Made by a program: the position numbers and the translations under genes | Part shown: in pieces, positions 16,819 to 25,730 of the stretch | How positions within the stretch are numbered: the first letter of the stretch is position 1 | Layout of the letters: each line of letters opens with the position of its first letter | Notes under the pieces: model-generated | What the model saw: the letters and a program-made list of their open reading frames with translations, nothing else | The model's database searches: none | What the model was told of the DNA's origin: nothing | NCBI RefSeq assembly: GCF_900167135.1 | Contig: NZ_FUWZ01000001.1 | Span: 186,001 to 250,000 of the forward strand | DNA from: Chitinophaga eiseniae | Lineage (GTDB): Bacteria > Bacteroidota > Bacteroidia > Chitinophagales > Chitinophagaceae | Direction: 5' to 3' | Length of the DNA stretch: 64,000 nucleotides

Positions 16819-19311
16819 ATGAAAAAGATTTTGTTTGCTTTCCTGTCCTGTTGCACCCTGCACACCGCCGTGGCGCAAAGTTTTTCAGGCACCGTATTCC
16901 TCGATGGCGACGCCAACGGCAAACAGGATGCTGCCGAAACCGGTCTCCCCGGTGTAAAGGTATCTGACGGCCTCTCTGTAACCGTTACTGACAAAGCCGG
17001 CCGGTTCCGGCTGCCGGGACATGCACGTGCCCGTTTTGTTTTTATCACTACGCCCGCCGGCTATAGGACTACGAAAGAATTTTATATCCATACAGACAGC
17101 AGCCGTACAACCTATGACTTTGGACTGCAGGCCAGCGGTAAAGCGGTAGGGGAGAAAGCCAGGTTTGTAAGACTGGCAGATACGGAAACCACGCAGTTCA
17201 ACAGCTGGATGACGGAAGCCAAAGAATATGCCCGCAATGAAAACGCCGACTTCATGATCCATACCGGTGATATCTGCTACGAGAAAGGCATGGCCTTTCA
17301 CGCACAGCATGTCAATACCCGCACGATGGGGCTGCCGGTTTACTATTGCATCGGCAATCACGACCTTGTAAAGGGCCCTTATGGGGAGGCGTTGTACGAA
17401 TCCCTCTTTGGACCGGTATTTTATTCCTTTGAAGCGGGTCCAGCCCATTTTATTGTAACTCCCATGCGTTATGGCGATTATCAGCCTTCCTATACGCTGG
17501 AAGACGTGGTGAAGTGGCTGAAGAATGATCTGGCGAAGGCCGATCCGGCCAAACCGGTGATCGTGTTTAACCACGACCTGCTCACATACGACACCCTGTT
17601 CGCCGTGCGTGCCGGTAATGACAGCATCAACCTGAACGAGCACAACCTGAAAGCCTGGATCTATGGTCACTGGCATATTAATTTTGCACGTACCCATGGC
17701 AACACCGGTATCCGGTCGCTCTGTGCGGCGCCGCCACCCGATGGCGGCATCGATAACTCCGCCTCCAACTTCGATGTGGTGGATATCGATAAAAATGGTA
17801 TTTCGTTGGTGCAACGCCGTTATACCTATGTGGAAAACCTGCTCACGCTGGTATCACCGACGGTCAACGGTACCGCTTTTGACCAGGATAAGATGATGGT
17901 GAGCGTGAATGCCTATCATACTGCTTCACCGGTGAAAGCCGTACATTTCCGTATGTTCGACAAAAAAGGCAACCTGGTGAAGGAACTGCCGCTGCAGCAG
18001 CGGACTGACTGGAACTGGGGCGCCGCCGCTGCGGTGCCGGTTGCCGGTAAAAACGACGTATATACGGCTACGGTAGAGGCCACCCTTGGCACCGGCCGTA
18101 CCCTTTTTACCCGCGATACCTTCCGGCTGGCGAAGACAGCATCGCCGGCAGTTAAAAGCGCCGAATGGCCGGAAGTGCTGCAAAACGCGCAACGCACAGG
18201 TGCTGCCCACCTTGCCGGTACAGGAACACTGTCCCTGAAATGGACAGCCAACATAGGTGGTAATATCTGGAAGTCATCTCCCATCTGTGCCGAAGGCAAA
18301 ATATTTGTGGGCACCATCGACGACGAAGGTAATCATCATCATTACATCACCGCGCTGGATGCGGCTACCGGCCGTTTGCTGTGGCGGTTCACTGCCGGCA
18401 ACTCCATCAAACACAGCATGAGTTACAGTGAAGGCATCATTCTGGCCACCGATGCAGAAGGGGTAACCTACGCGCTGGAAACAGCCACCGGTAAGGTACG
18501 CTGGAAACACCAGGGCCATCAGCAGTCGCTGCCCGGGTATAATTCCGGCGGCGTGGCGGAGAAAGGAGTTTATTACACCGGTGCCGGCCACAACCTGCAG
18601 GCGCTGGACATCCGCACCGGCGGCGTGAAATGGACGAACCGCGACTGGACCGGCGGCGAAGGAACGCCTGCGGCCATGGCGCTGCGTAACGGCCAGCTGA
18701 TCACCGGTTCCAACTGGAGCCACCTCTATGCCCACGACGCAGCTACCGGCCGCGTACAATGGAAACGCAACGATGAAGGCATCCGCTTCCGCAGCGGTAC
18801 GCCTGCTTTCTTCGACGATAAGTTATACGTGCACGGGATCAACAAACTGCATGTGCTGGAACCCGCTACCGGCAAAACGATCGACAGTATCCCGGTGACC
18901 GCCGAGCTGAAAACCATGACGGCGCCACTAGTGACAGCTCAATACATCATCACCTGCACCGCCTCCGGGGGAATGATCGCTTTCGATAAACACACCAAAG
19001 CGCAGGTATGGCAGTTTGTGCCGGGAGAAGCGCTGTTCTATACCGCTCCCTATACTTCCCCGTCTTCCGCCACGATAGAATCCACACCGCTGCTGGCCGG
19101 CAACCACCTGCTGGTAGGGGCTTCCGACGGATTTGTGTACGTGGTGGACCTTGCTTCAGGGAAGATGCTGCGCCGTATTGCAGTTGGAGCGCCGGTATTT
19201 GCCGATATGGCTGTTTACAACGGAATGTTGTATGTGGCAGATTTTTCAGGTAATGTGAACGCCTATATCACGCAAAGCGCGCAAAGTACCACCAAGCCCG
19301 CAGAGGAATAA
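16819..19311 (+). CDS. Secreted metallophosphoesterase fused to a PQQ-like beta-propeller
   Basis: 830 residues from ATG 16819 (an in-frame TTG two codons earlier is less likely). Signal peptide about 1-19 (HTAVAQ). A SdrD/Cna-like N-terminal beta domain (about 22-100: GTVFLDGDANGKQDAAETGL) is followed by a calcineurin-like phosphoesterase core (about 115-330) with GDICYEKG, IGNHDLVKG, VFNHDL and IYGHWH. The first metal motif reads DTE rather than DxH. The C-terminal half (about 455-830) repeats outer-blade motifs such as ALDAATGRLLWRF, ALETATGKVRWKH and VVDLASGKMLRRI, so it is a PQQ-like propeller without evidence of PQQ use. It sits 132 bp after SusD, on the same strand, and is probably the enzyme of that locus, acting in the periplasm or at the surface. 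Confidence 0.88.
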   Translation: MKKILFAFLSCCTLHTAVAQSFSGTVFLDGDANGKQDAAETGLPGVKVSDGLSVTVTDKAGRFRLPGHARARFVFITTPAGYRTTKEFYIHTDSSRTTYDFGLQASGKAVGEKARFVRLADTETTQFNSWMTEAKEYARNENADFMIHTGDICYEKGMAFHAQHVNTRTMGLPVYYCIGNHDLVKGPYGEALYESLFGPVFYSFEAGPAHFIVTPMRYGDYQPSYTLEDVVKWLKNDLAKADPAKPVIVFNHDLLTYDTLFAVRAGNDSINLNEHNLKAWIYGHWHINFARTHGNTGIRSLCAAPPPDGGIDNSASNFDVVDIDKNGISLVQRRYTYVENLLTLVSPTVNGTAFDQDKMMVSVNAYHTASPVKAVHFRMFDKKGNLVKELPLQQRTDWNWGAAAAVPVAGKNDVYTATVEATLGTGRTLFTRDTFRLAKTASPAVKSAEWPEVLQNAQRTGAAHLAGTGTLSLKWTANIGGNIWKSSPICAEGKIFVGTIDDEGNHHHYITALDAATGRLLWRFTAGNSIKHSMSYSEGIILATDAEGVTYALETATGKVRWKHQGHQQSLPGYNSGGVAEKGVYYTGAGHNLQALDIRTGGVKWTNRDWTGGEGTPAAMALRNGQLITGSNWSHLYAHDAATGRVQWKRNDEGIRFRSGTPAFFDDKLYVHGINKLHVLEPATGKTIDSIPVTAELKTMTAPLVTAQYIITCTASGGMIAFDKHTKAQVWQFVPGEALFYTAPYTSPSSATIESTPLLAGNHLLVGASDGFVYVVDLASGKMLRRIAVGAPVFADMAVYNGMLYVADFSGNVNAYITQSAQSTTKPAEE

Positions 19312-19389
19312 TTTTAGGATTAATAAGAAAACAAAGGAGCGGAGATCAAATTTGATCTCCGCTCCTTTGTTTTCTTATTAATCTTAAAA
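19312..19389. terminator. 78-bp near-perfect palindrome, bidirectional terminator between convergent genes
   Basis: Arms 19312-19350 and 19351-19389 pair over all 39 positions, with one G-T (19317/19384) and no loop bases at all; the centre is GATCAAATTTGATC. It begins directly after the phosphoesterase stop (19309-19311) and ends 25 bp before the stop of the convergent YiaA-like gene. A/T flanks on both sides provide a U tract for transcripts from either strand. Unusually long and exact for a terminator. Confidence 0.85.
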
Positions 19390-19414
19390 AATCTTTGCGC
19401 TCTTTGCTCTCTTA

Positions 19415-19822
19415 CTAGCTTTGCGAGAGCTGATCTTTCGCCGCCTGGCTGTCACGGGTATTTTTCTGTACAGCGATAGCCCCGAAAATACTCAACAGGA
19501 AAGCGAATGCGTAGAATCCTTTTTCGCTGGGCAGGAGGGTAGCATTCCACAAGCCGATGATCAACAGTACGATGGCGATCAGCATGGACACCCAGCTGAT
19601 GCCGTAGTACATATCCGTTACAGGGATATTCTCCAGCCTGTCGCGTACACATTTCTGTACGGATACCGCTGCGAACAACGCGTACATCAGGATGGTGAAA
19701 TAATAACCTTTTTCATTCAGTTGCATAGTGGCGTTCCACAGTCCGATAAGGTATCCCACAACCCCGGCCAGTAGTCCTACCCAGGATGTGGCGATAAATG
19801 CCATTGATGGTTTTTGCTTCAT
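19415..19822 (-). CDS. YiaA/YiaB-family inner membrane protein
   Basis: 135 residues forming two copies of the YiaAB two-helix domain: about 5-60 ([34 protein letters not shown]) and about 70-125 ([33 protein letters not shown]). Each copy has the family motif GLWNA followed by a short turn with EKG and a second hydrophobic helix, so four membrane segments are predicted. The function of the family is not known. It is transcribed alone and converges on the phosphoesterase gene through the large palindrome. The C-terminal tail is short, polar and probably cytoplasmic. Confidence 0.88.
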   Translation of the reverse strand: MKQKPSMAFIATSWVGLLAGVVGYLIGLWNATMQLNEKGYYFTILMYALFAAVSVQKCVRDRLENIPVTDMYYGISWVSMLIAIVLLIIGLWNATLLPSEKGFYAFAFLLSIFGAIAVQKNTRDSQAAKDQLSQS

Positions 19823-19993
19823 GGATTAATTGTTGTTAATAAAAAGGATGAACGTTTGTGGTGATAAGGATATCTCCGTTGATATATTTTACAATATAAT
19901 AATACTATTTATTTCTGATACCGGAAGGTATGTTGAGGAGAAAGACACTGGGTTACCAAAATAAAAATCCCGGGCGTTACCCGGGATTTCTTT

Positions 19994-20067
<74 letters not shown>

Positions 20068-20245
20068 ATGAGGTTGCAAATGTAGGCAATAAAATCAAAC
20101 TACAAAATTTAACACAAAGTTTTTTTGTTGTTAACAGCCAGGAAATGTGCGCATCCTCCTGAAGAGAGCGAAGTGATGGTCGCTGGTATTGCTTACTGGT
20201 AAAGCGTTTGCGTATTATGTGCTGTTAGTGGTTGTGCTGCAATAA

Positions 20246-20282
20246 GTTGTCTGAAAAAAAACTTTTATTTTTTTCAGACAAC
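20246..20282 (-). terminator. Rho-independent terminator of the NIPSNAP gene
   Basis: 15-bp perfect stem (20246-20260 with 20268-20282, TTGTCTGAAAA / TTTTCAGACAA core) and a 7-base loop, starting 22 bp beyond the stop codon at 20305. The A-rich arm on the plus strand supplies a U run on the minus-strand transcript. Confidence 0.75.
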
Positions 20283-20304
20283 AAAAGATGACCGGTAAAA
20301 AGCT

Positions 20305-21072
20305 TTATATATCAGAATAATGGGTTGGATACAAAAAGGTGATTTCTGATTTGGACACGTTGTGTGCATACTCAGGCATCACTGACAATTTCTTCCAGCC
20401 GGGGTCTGCAGAAAAGGATTTCCAGTGTGCGTCGCGATCCGCCTTATTGTTGAACGTGGTCATATACATCAGGTTGGGCATGCGGCTGCCGGAGAGCACG
20501 GAACCATAAAACACCGCGTTGAAGCCCAGTTGCCGAAAAATATTGATTTCCCCTCCTTCGTTAAACATCTTCACTTTATTGACATGATATTGTTCGGTAG
20601 GACTTTCATAGCTGCGCAATTCGTATACCCGTTCGGTTTTGGGTGATGACAGCGCAGGCACCGTTATTACCGGCGCGTCGGGGAATGCCTGCAGCAGTAT
20701 GGATTCCAGCCGGCCGTAAGGGATGTCGTTCCAGGCGGCGTCCAGGTAAGGACGGCCGGATTCCCGGAAAACTTTGTCGGCTGCCAGCTTCTTATCCAGC
20801 TGTAATAACTGGTCCATATTCCGGAAAGGCACCAGCACGTAGATACGTATATCGGCGGTATCTGTGGTGACCGGCTTAAAAACACCCACGGTGCTGATAC
20901 CGGCGCGATGCATCGCCGGAAGGTAGGCTGCTTGCAGGAAACTGTCTACCCGCGCTTCCTGGGCGGCCGTTTTCAGGTGATAGATTTTAATCTGATAGAG
21001 TTGCCTTTCTTTGGCCATCAGCTGGATGCAGCCCAGCAGGAGGGCCGCCAGCAGGAACGTGGAAGTTTTCAT
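20305..21072 (-). CDS. Secreted NIPSNAP-family protein
   Basis: 255 residues. Signal peptide about 1-20 (LLAALLLGCIQLMA; a cysteine inside it could alternatively make a lipoprotein). Two ferredoxin-like alpha/beta domains follow. The second (about 145-250) is clearly NIPSNAP: VYELRSYESPTEQYHVNKVK, EGGEINIFRQLGFNAVFYGS, MPNLMYMTTFNNKADRDAHW and a WKKLSVMPEY end. The first (about 24-125) has the same plan with YQIKIYHLK. The biochemical role of bacterial NIPSNAP proteins is not established; a dimeric alpha/beta-barrel fold is usual. It is transcribed alone, divergent from the SUFU-domain gene, with its own terminator. Confidence 0.85.
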   Translation of the reverse strand: MKTSTFLLAALLLGCIQLMAKERQLYQIKIYHLKTAAQEARVDSFLQAAYLPAMHRAGISTVGVFKPVTTDTADIRIYVLVPFRNMDQLLQLDKKLAADKVFRESGRPYLDAAWNDIPYGRLESILLQAFPDAPVITVPALSSPKTERVYELRSYESPTEQYHVNKVKMFNEGGEINIFRQLGFNAVFYGSVLSGSRMPNLMYMTTFNNKADRDAHWKSFSADPGWKKLSVMPEYAHNVSKSEITFLYPTHYSDI

Positions 21073-21141
21073 GTACGACGGTTTATGTTCAGCAAAATAA
21101 TCGATTTCGGTCTGGATTACTAGTCACAGCCATGAATACAT

Positions 21142-21149
21142 TATTTTTG
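21142..21149 (+). promoter_or_regulatory. Bacteroidota -7 element (TATTTTTG) before the SUFU-domain gene
   Basis: Matches TAnnTTTG and lies 33 bp upstream of the ATG at 21182. No clear -33 TTTG at standard spacing, so moderate support only. Confidence 0.4.
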
Positions 21150-21181
21150 GAGAATTCTGTATTACTATAAAAATTGATATT

Positions 21182-22297
21182 ATGGCAGATCCGGTTATGC
21201 TGATAGAAGAAACGAACAGCCGCAATACGATGTATGCGGTGGTGGAACAGGACGACAGAGTAGCTTATTTTTACCTGTACCCTTCAGAACTGCTGGCCAA
21301 CAAATATTCCCCGCGTCCATGCTGGTTACGTAACCTGCAGCCGGCGCCGGCGGACAAGGATGTGCAGGCGATGGAAGAGGGTATGGCGCCCATGCTGGAA
21401 GCCCGTTATTGTAATCATCCGGAAGGCAAGGCCCCGTTGGACCCCGAACTGATCCGCATCGTATGGATGGAAGAAGGCGACGGCGCCGCTGTGGTCTACG
21501 ATGGAGAGCTGATGGCGGTTATCCCCGGTTGGACGCTGTACACACAGGAACGTACCGTAGGATATGCGGCGGACTGCACCGGTGGGGAAGACGACAGCCT
21601 TATGTTCCCGCTGGGAACACCGGCCACCAACCAGCTGCATAAAAAAGTAATGGGCGCCATGGCGTTTTGGGACGACTGGTCCGATGAAACCAGCCAGACA
21701 TGGAGTGTCCTGCAACAACAATATCTCGATGCCTATGAGGCGCAATTGGGGCCGGTAGAAAAATATTACGCTATTGATGGTGGTCAGTGGCCGCCTGTAG
21801 GCATGGCCCGTTTTGAGAAAGACGACGTGGTGTATTTCCTGACGCTGGGGGTGAGCATCCGTCCCATGCCTTGGGTGGACATGCTGTACAATGATAAGGC
21901 TGCCGGTTTCCGCCGTATGGAACTCGGCATCGCCATCAGTAAAAAGGACTTCGACGAAAAAGCGATGATGAACCTGGCAGGGATGGTCTCCGGTCTGGCC
22001 GACAGGCCATGGAAACAAATCACCTGGCTGGGAGAGGGACATACCATCAGCTTCAACGAGCTGCCGGCCCCTTACGAAAGCCTGGTGCTGTCTGCCGCGT
22101 TGTATAACGGTCCTTCTTTCCAGATGCCGCTGATTTACAATGATCCGGTGAACCTCTACTGGGCGTCGCCGGTAACCAAAGCGGAACGGCTGTTTGCGCA
22201 CGAACAACCTAACGGCGGCTACGTGCTGCTGGAAAAAATGATCAACAACGGTATCAATCACATTATACAATCCCGGGAGGAGGTAGTGGCCGGTTAA
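21182..22297 (+). CDS. Suppressor-of-fused (SUFU) domain protein
   Basis: 371 residues, no signal peptide, acidic, cytoplasmic. The C-terminal half (about 185-360) matches the bacterial SUFU-like domain: RRMELGIAISKKDFDEKAMM, WLGEGHTISFNELPAPY, ESLVLSAALYNGPSFQMPLI, and VNLYWASPVTKAERLFA, then YVLLEKMINNGINHI. The N-terminal half is less conserved and may be a separate folding unit with several Trp residues (WDDWSDETSQTW). Bacterial SUFU-like domains are often immunity proteins of polymorphic toxin systems, but no toxin gene is present in the window, so the role is open. The stop codon overlaps by two bases the stop of the convergent gene at 22294. Confidence 0.75.
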   Translation: MADPVMLIEETNSRNTMYAVVEQDDRVAYFYLYPSELLANKYSPRPCWLRNLQPAPADKDVQAMEEGMAPMLEARYCNHPEGKAPLDPELIRIVWMEEGDGAAVVYDGELMAVIPGWTLYTQERTVGYAADCTGGEDDSLMFPLGTPATNQLHKKVMGAMAFWDDWSDETSQTWSVLQQQYLDAYEAQLGPVEKYYAIDGGQWPPVGMARFEKDDVVYFLTLGVSIRPMPWVDMLYNDKAAGFRRMELGIAISKKDFDEKAMMNLAGMVSGLADRPWKQITWLGEGHTISFNELPAPYESLVLSAALYNGPSFQMPLIYNDPVNLYWASPVTKAERLFAHEQPNGGYVLLEKMINNGINHIIQSREEVVAG

Positions 22298-24198
22298 CGG
22301 CCACTATCCGCTCCGGCGAAAATGCCGGGCGAAAATGTTTTCAACGCCGCCGCTGCGGCAGGTTTCAGTAAAATATAACGTTGATCCCCATACGAATCTT
22401 CTCCGTTTGCCAGCTGGTAAAGGCGGAAGGGAACACCCTGTTTGCCCAGCGCTTCATTGATAACGGAGCATGCGTCCGCATTTTCCATCGTCTCCGGAAC
22501 TGCTAAAAGTACCTGGCGGGTACGCAGCTGCCGCAACGCATCCTGTGTACGGGGTAAGAGGCCTGGCAGTGCCGCTGCGCTGCTGAAGCAGGCAGGGGAA
22601 AAAGATAATGCGTCCTGGTAGAAGACAGGGTTATGTTCCCGGATAGAGGCCTGTAACAGTGCGGTGTCTTGCTGGAGGAATATACCCTGGCTCCTGCAAA
22701 GCGTTACAAGCGAATCGATCTGTACTTTCGTTAGCCTGCTGGCAGTGTCAAAATACTGATAGGGATATACGGCATAGTCGTAATCGCCGGGGCTGCCGTT
22801 GTAACAGCCTTCTATGCGGCCAAACAGGTAAGGCGACTGCAGCAGTCCCGCCTGCTGTCGGGTGAGCAATGCGAGGTAGACGGTGTCGGGCTGCAATGGC
22901 TCGTAGCGGGTAAAGCGGTTGGGCGTGATAAAATAAAAGCGCCGCGGGTCGTGCCGGTCTTCCAGGTAGTGGTTCAGGAATTGAAAGTTCTCCGGGCGTA
23001 TCCACGATTCGAATTCTTTTTCGTCGATAGTTTCCCGGTACAGGCGGCCGTTGAGCCGCAGGGTGGCGGACAATATTTTGGCCGACCGGCTGAGGGCCAG
23101 CTGCTCCTGGTAAGGATACAATCCATCGGCGTCAGGCGTGGCTTTTTGCACCCGTATATCCGTTGCCGTTAAGGGAAACAGCTGCCGGGATATTTTATCG
23201 GTCACCCGCTGATATAGTACCCGGATGGCGGCTACCGGTATCTGGCCATAAGTATGCTGCGGTACCAGGTCGTACGGCAGGATGTCGGTGGCGGTATAGA
23301 GCGGCACGGCGGTTTTGCAGGCGGAGAGGATATCATCGGAAGACAGCAGGGTGCAGGGTTTGTAGCGGGTGATGATCTGCTGTTTTTCGGTGCCATCGAT
23401 CAGTCCGGACTGTTGCAGAGTGTCCAGCCGCAGCAGCTGTTGTTGTTTAAGATAGGGATACTTATCCAGATAGGTGATGTATCTTCCCAGCTCCTGCAGG
23501 GCATTTGTATGACTGACAGACCCGTAGATATTTTTCCCGTTGTGATAATAGGCGTTGATCACCGAATCTGTTTCCGGGAGGAAACCTGCCTGTCGGAAAA
23601 GATCGACCCAACGGAGGTAAGGAGCATAGACAGCTACCCTTTCCTGTTGAGCTTCTGGTGTATCTGTCTGATCGCTGACCGCCAGTTCAAGGGTGCTATC
23701 TGTAAGGTAGGGCGCCATTGCAGGGCCGAACCAGCTTAGCAGACGGTTGGTAAGTGTATCGCTGCTGTCGTAATTAAACCGGTAGTAGTCGGCGGAATGG
23801 AGCAGAAAGTTGAAAAGGTCATGCCGGGAGGGAAACTGTCCGGAAAGAAAACGGGCTTCGGCGAATTCATTGTCATGCCCCGACCAGGGATACTGCCGGA
23901 TGGCGGCAAGGGAGTCCAGTATGGCCGGCGGTATATGGGTTTGGCCGGGAAGGATGTCCAGAAAGTCGGCTTCTGCCACAAAAACGGCCTGCTTCGGTAC
24001 CTGCATTTTATCGAGTCCCTGATACAGTCGGAGAGGCAGGCCTTGGGCAAACCGGACCAGTTCTTCCTGTCCCGCAGGAGTTAAAACCTCCAGTTGTCGC
24101 AGTTTACGGGCCATATCGTCGACGGTAGAAAATGGTAACTGCTGGGCGTTGGCGGTGATGCGGCTAACAAATAACAAAACAAACAGTAGGTATCTCAT
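22294..24198 (-). CDS. Large secreted protein of unknown function
   Basis: 634 residues. Signal peptide about 1-18 (LLFVLLFVSRITANAQ). The rest is a mostly polar, Leu/Gln/Asp-rich protein without membrane segments and without a motif I recognise. Recurrent helical patches such as LDSLAAIRQYPW, LQELGRYITYLDKYP and LVTLCRSQGIFLQQD suggest an alpha-helical repeat-type architecture in the first half, and beta-rich segments with many Tyr (YFITPNRFTRYEPLQPDTVY) in the middle. A C-terminal stretch (RQVLLAVPETMENADACSVI) looks like a small alpha/beta domain. It is transcribed alone, converging exactly on the SUFU gene. The sigma gene downstream of its promoter region (24363) is divergent. I do not assign a function. 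Confidence 0.75.
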   Translation of the reverse strand: MRYLLFVLLFVSRITANAQQLPFSTVDDMARKLRQLEVLTPAGQEELVRFAQGLPLRLYQGLDKMQVPKQAVFVAEADFLDILPGQTHIPPAILDSLAAIRQYPWSGHDNEFAEARFLSGQFPSRHDLFNFLLHSADYYRFNYDSSDTLTNRLLSWFGPAMAPYLTDSTLELAVSDQTDTPEAQQERVAVYAPYLRWVDLFRQAGFLPETDSVINAYYHNGKNIYGSVSHTNALQELGRYITYLDKYPYLKQQQLLRLDTLQQSGLIDGTEKQQIITRYKPCTLLSSDDILSACKTAVPLYTATDILPYDLVPQHTYGQIPVAAIRVLYQRVTDKISRQLFPLTATDIRVQKATPDADGLYPYQEQLALSRSAKILSATLRLNGRLYRETIDEKEFESWIRPENFQFLNHYLEDRHDPRRFYFITPNRFTRYEPLQPDTVYLALLTRQQAGLLQSPYLFGRIEGCYNGSPGDYDYAVYPYQYFDTASRLTKVQIDSLVTLCRSQGIFLQQDTALLQASIREHNPVFYQDALSFSPACFSSAAALPGLLPRTQDALRQLRTRQVLLAVPETMENADACSVINEALGKQGVPFRLYQLANGEDSYGDQRYILLKPAAAAALKTFSPGIFAGADSGR

Positions 24199-24362
24199 GC
24201 TTACAATGGTAAAATACTGACCGAAGATAATGTTTTAATCAGGAGGGACATAACATATGAATAATTCTTTGAAAATGAATTTCTTTAAATTTATTTTGAA
24301 AATGGTGTAACGAAACGGCCGGTCCGGATACTAATCAGGGAAATGTACTAAAGCAATCCATC

Positions 24363-24863
24363 TTGAAAAACAGGGAACAGGAATTTCTGGCACATATAGC
24401 AACAAACAAGGGGATCATTCACAAGATCTGTAAGATGTATATGGATACTGCTGATGATCAACAAGACCTGTTTCAGGAAATTGTGTATCAGTTGTGGAAG
24501 TCCTATGGGTCCTTTCAGGAGCAGAGCCGTTTTTCCACCTGGATGTACCGCGTGGCGCTGAATACGGCCATCGTGTTCTTTAAAAAGGAGCGGCGGCAGT
24601 TGCAGACTTCGGATGTGATGCCGGAGCACCTGGCGGAGGAGGAGCGGTCTTCCGAGAAGGAGCTGCAGCTGTATCATTTTTACAAGGCGGTACAGCAGCT
24701 GGAGAGGGTGGAGAAGGCGATAATGTTTTATCATCTCGAAAACTATTCTCATCGTGAGATTGCGGATAACCTGGGTATTTCAGAGGGTAATGCGCGGGTA
24801 AAGCTCAACCGGGCCAAAACAAAATTAAAAGAACTGATAAAACAACAAGGTTATGAATTTTGA
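24363..24863 (+). CDS. Sigma-70 family RNA polymerase sigma factor
   Basis: 166 residues. The start is a TTG at 24363: the upstream frame has no ATG, and a start at the first internal Met would remove region 2. Region 2: KGIIHKICKMYMDTADDQQD and LFQEIVYQLWKSYGSF, with STWMYRVALNTAIVFFKKER; region 4: EKAIMFYHLENYSHREIADN and LGISEGNARVKLNRAKTKL. It overlaps the following membrane protein gene by 11 bp, so the two are translationally coupled; that partner is probably its regulator. It has no FecR neighbour and therefore belongs to a different circuit from the SusC-linked sigma factors. Likely targets are the genes at 25.7-31.2 kb, by position only. Confidence 0.9.
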   Translation: MKNREQEFLAHIATNKGIIHKICKMYMDTADDQQDLFQEIVYQLWKSYGSFQEQSRFSTWMYRVALNTAIVFFKKERRQLQTSDVMPEHLAEEERSSEKELQLYHFYKAVQQLERVEKAIMFYHLENYSHREIADNLGISEGNARVKLNRAKTKLKELIKQQGYEF

Positions 24864-25467
24864 CGATATACAATCATTGTGGAATAAAGACGACGGTGGA
24901 AAAGGGGTGGTGGTGCCTGATAACCTGGAGAAGATAAGGGCGGCGCATCACCCGGTGGATAAAATCCGGAAGACCATGAGGCATGAAGCGCTGACGCAAC
25001 TGATAGCTGTTATTCTGGCGGGCTTCTGGGGACGATATATGGAATCAGCGATCATGTCAGTGATTTACTATTGCCTGTATGGCGTGATGCTGGCCACCTG
25101 CGTGTATTATTCCTATCGTTTTTACCGGTTCTACCGGCGGTTGGGAACCTCCGTATTATCTGCCAAAGAGCATCTGTATGAAGTGTATTATGATATTGAA
25201 CTGCATATCGAAATGTATCGTTCATGGACTTATGCGCTGATGATGCTGGGATTGGGTTTGGCTACCACCTATATATTAACGAAACCGGGATTTATGCAGG
25301 CTGTAGGCACCGCTGTCAGCGCCTGGACGGTATTTAAGATAGTGTCTGTTTTTGTAGTGGTGATCGGCTGGTGTGTGGTGGCTACAGAGTTATGGATAAG
25401 GATGTGCTATGGCAAGTATCTGAAGGAGATAAAAAAGATAAAGGATGAGTTGAAAGATGTACAGTAG
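24853..25467 (+). CDS. Small membrane protein coupled to the sigma factor (possible anti-sigma)
   Basis: 204 residues, starting inside the end of the sigma gene. A cytoplasmic N-terminus (about 1-45, MNFDDIQSLWNKDD and an HPVDKIRKTMRHE helix) is followed by four predicted membrane segments (about 50-70, 72-92, 128-148, 160-182). A conserved loop reads YRFYRRLGTSVLSAKEHLYE then VYYDIELHIEMYRSWTY, and the tail reads CYGKYLKEIKKIKDELKDV. A second gene at 32152-32712 encodes a clear paralogue with the same loop and tail but without the first 25 or so residues. Membrane proteins that begin DDIQSLW and are coupled to sigma factors are frequent in Bacteroidota, and an anti-sigma role is plausible, but nothing here proves it. 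Confidence 0.75.
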   Translation: MNFDDIQSLWNKDDGGKGVVVPDNLEKIRAAHHPVDKIRKTMRHEALTQLIAVILAGFWGRYMESAIMSVIYYCLYGVMLATCVYYSYRFYRFYRRLGTSVLSAKEHLYEVYYDIELHIEMYRSWTYALMMLGLGLATTYILTKPGFMQAVGTAVSAWTVFKIVSVFVVVIGWCVVATELWIRMCYGKYLKEIKKIKDELKDVQ

Positions 25468-25488
25468 ACAATCGGTTGCGATATTGTT

Positions 25489-25524
25489 TTCCCGTTAATC
25501 GTCGGTTAACGGGAATTTTTTTTT
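25489..25524 (+). terminator. Rho-independent terminator after the sigma/membrane protein pair
   Basis: Perfect 10-bp stem TTCCCGTTAA/TTAACGGGAA (25489-25498 with 25506-25515), 7-base loop, then nine T. It separates the sigma operon from the pilin-like gene, which therefore has its own promoter in 25525-25730. Confidence 0.88.
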
Positions 25525-25730
25525 GGTGGCTGTATGGTATACTGGTAGCGGTTTTTGGAGGTGTGTGAATGGATGAGATGCAGCGATGTTAAAAGAATTT
25601 TAAAATGATGATGGTGGTCATCACTACGAAATTTAAATAGCTCTAATATTGTGTCATAAACCTTGATAAAAGAATGCGCATTTCATCATTCAGGTTGCTG
25701 TTTTCTCAAAACTTTTAAACCCAAAAAAAA

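Noticed and set aside
16885..17814. 309-codon minus-strand frame
   Set aside because: Antisense of the phosphoesterase gene, which has full domain support.
21326..22270. 314-codon minus-strand frame
   Set aside because: Antisense of the SUFU-domain gene.
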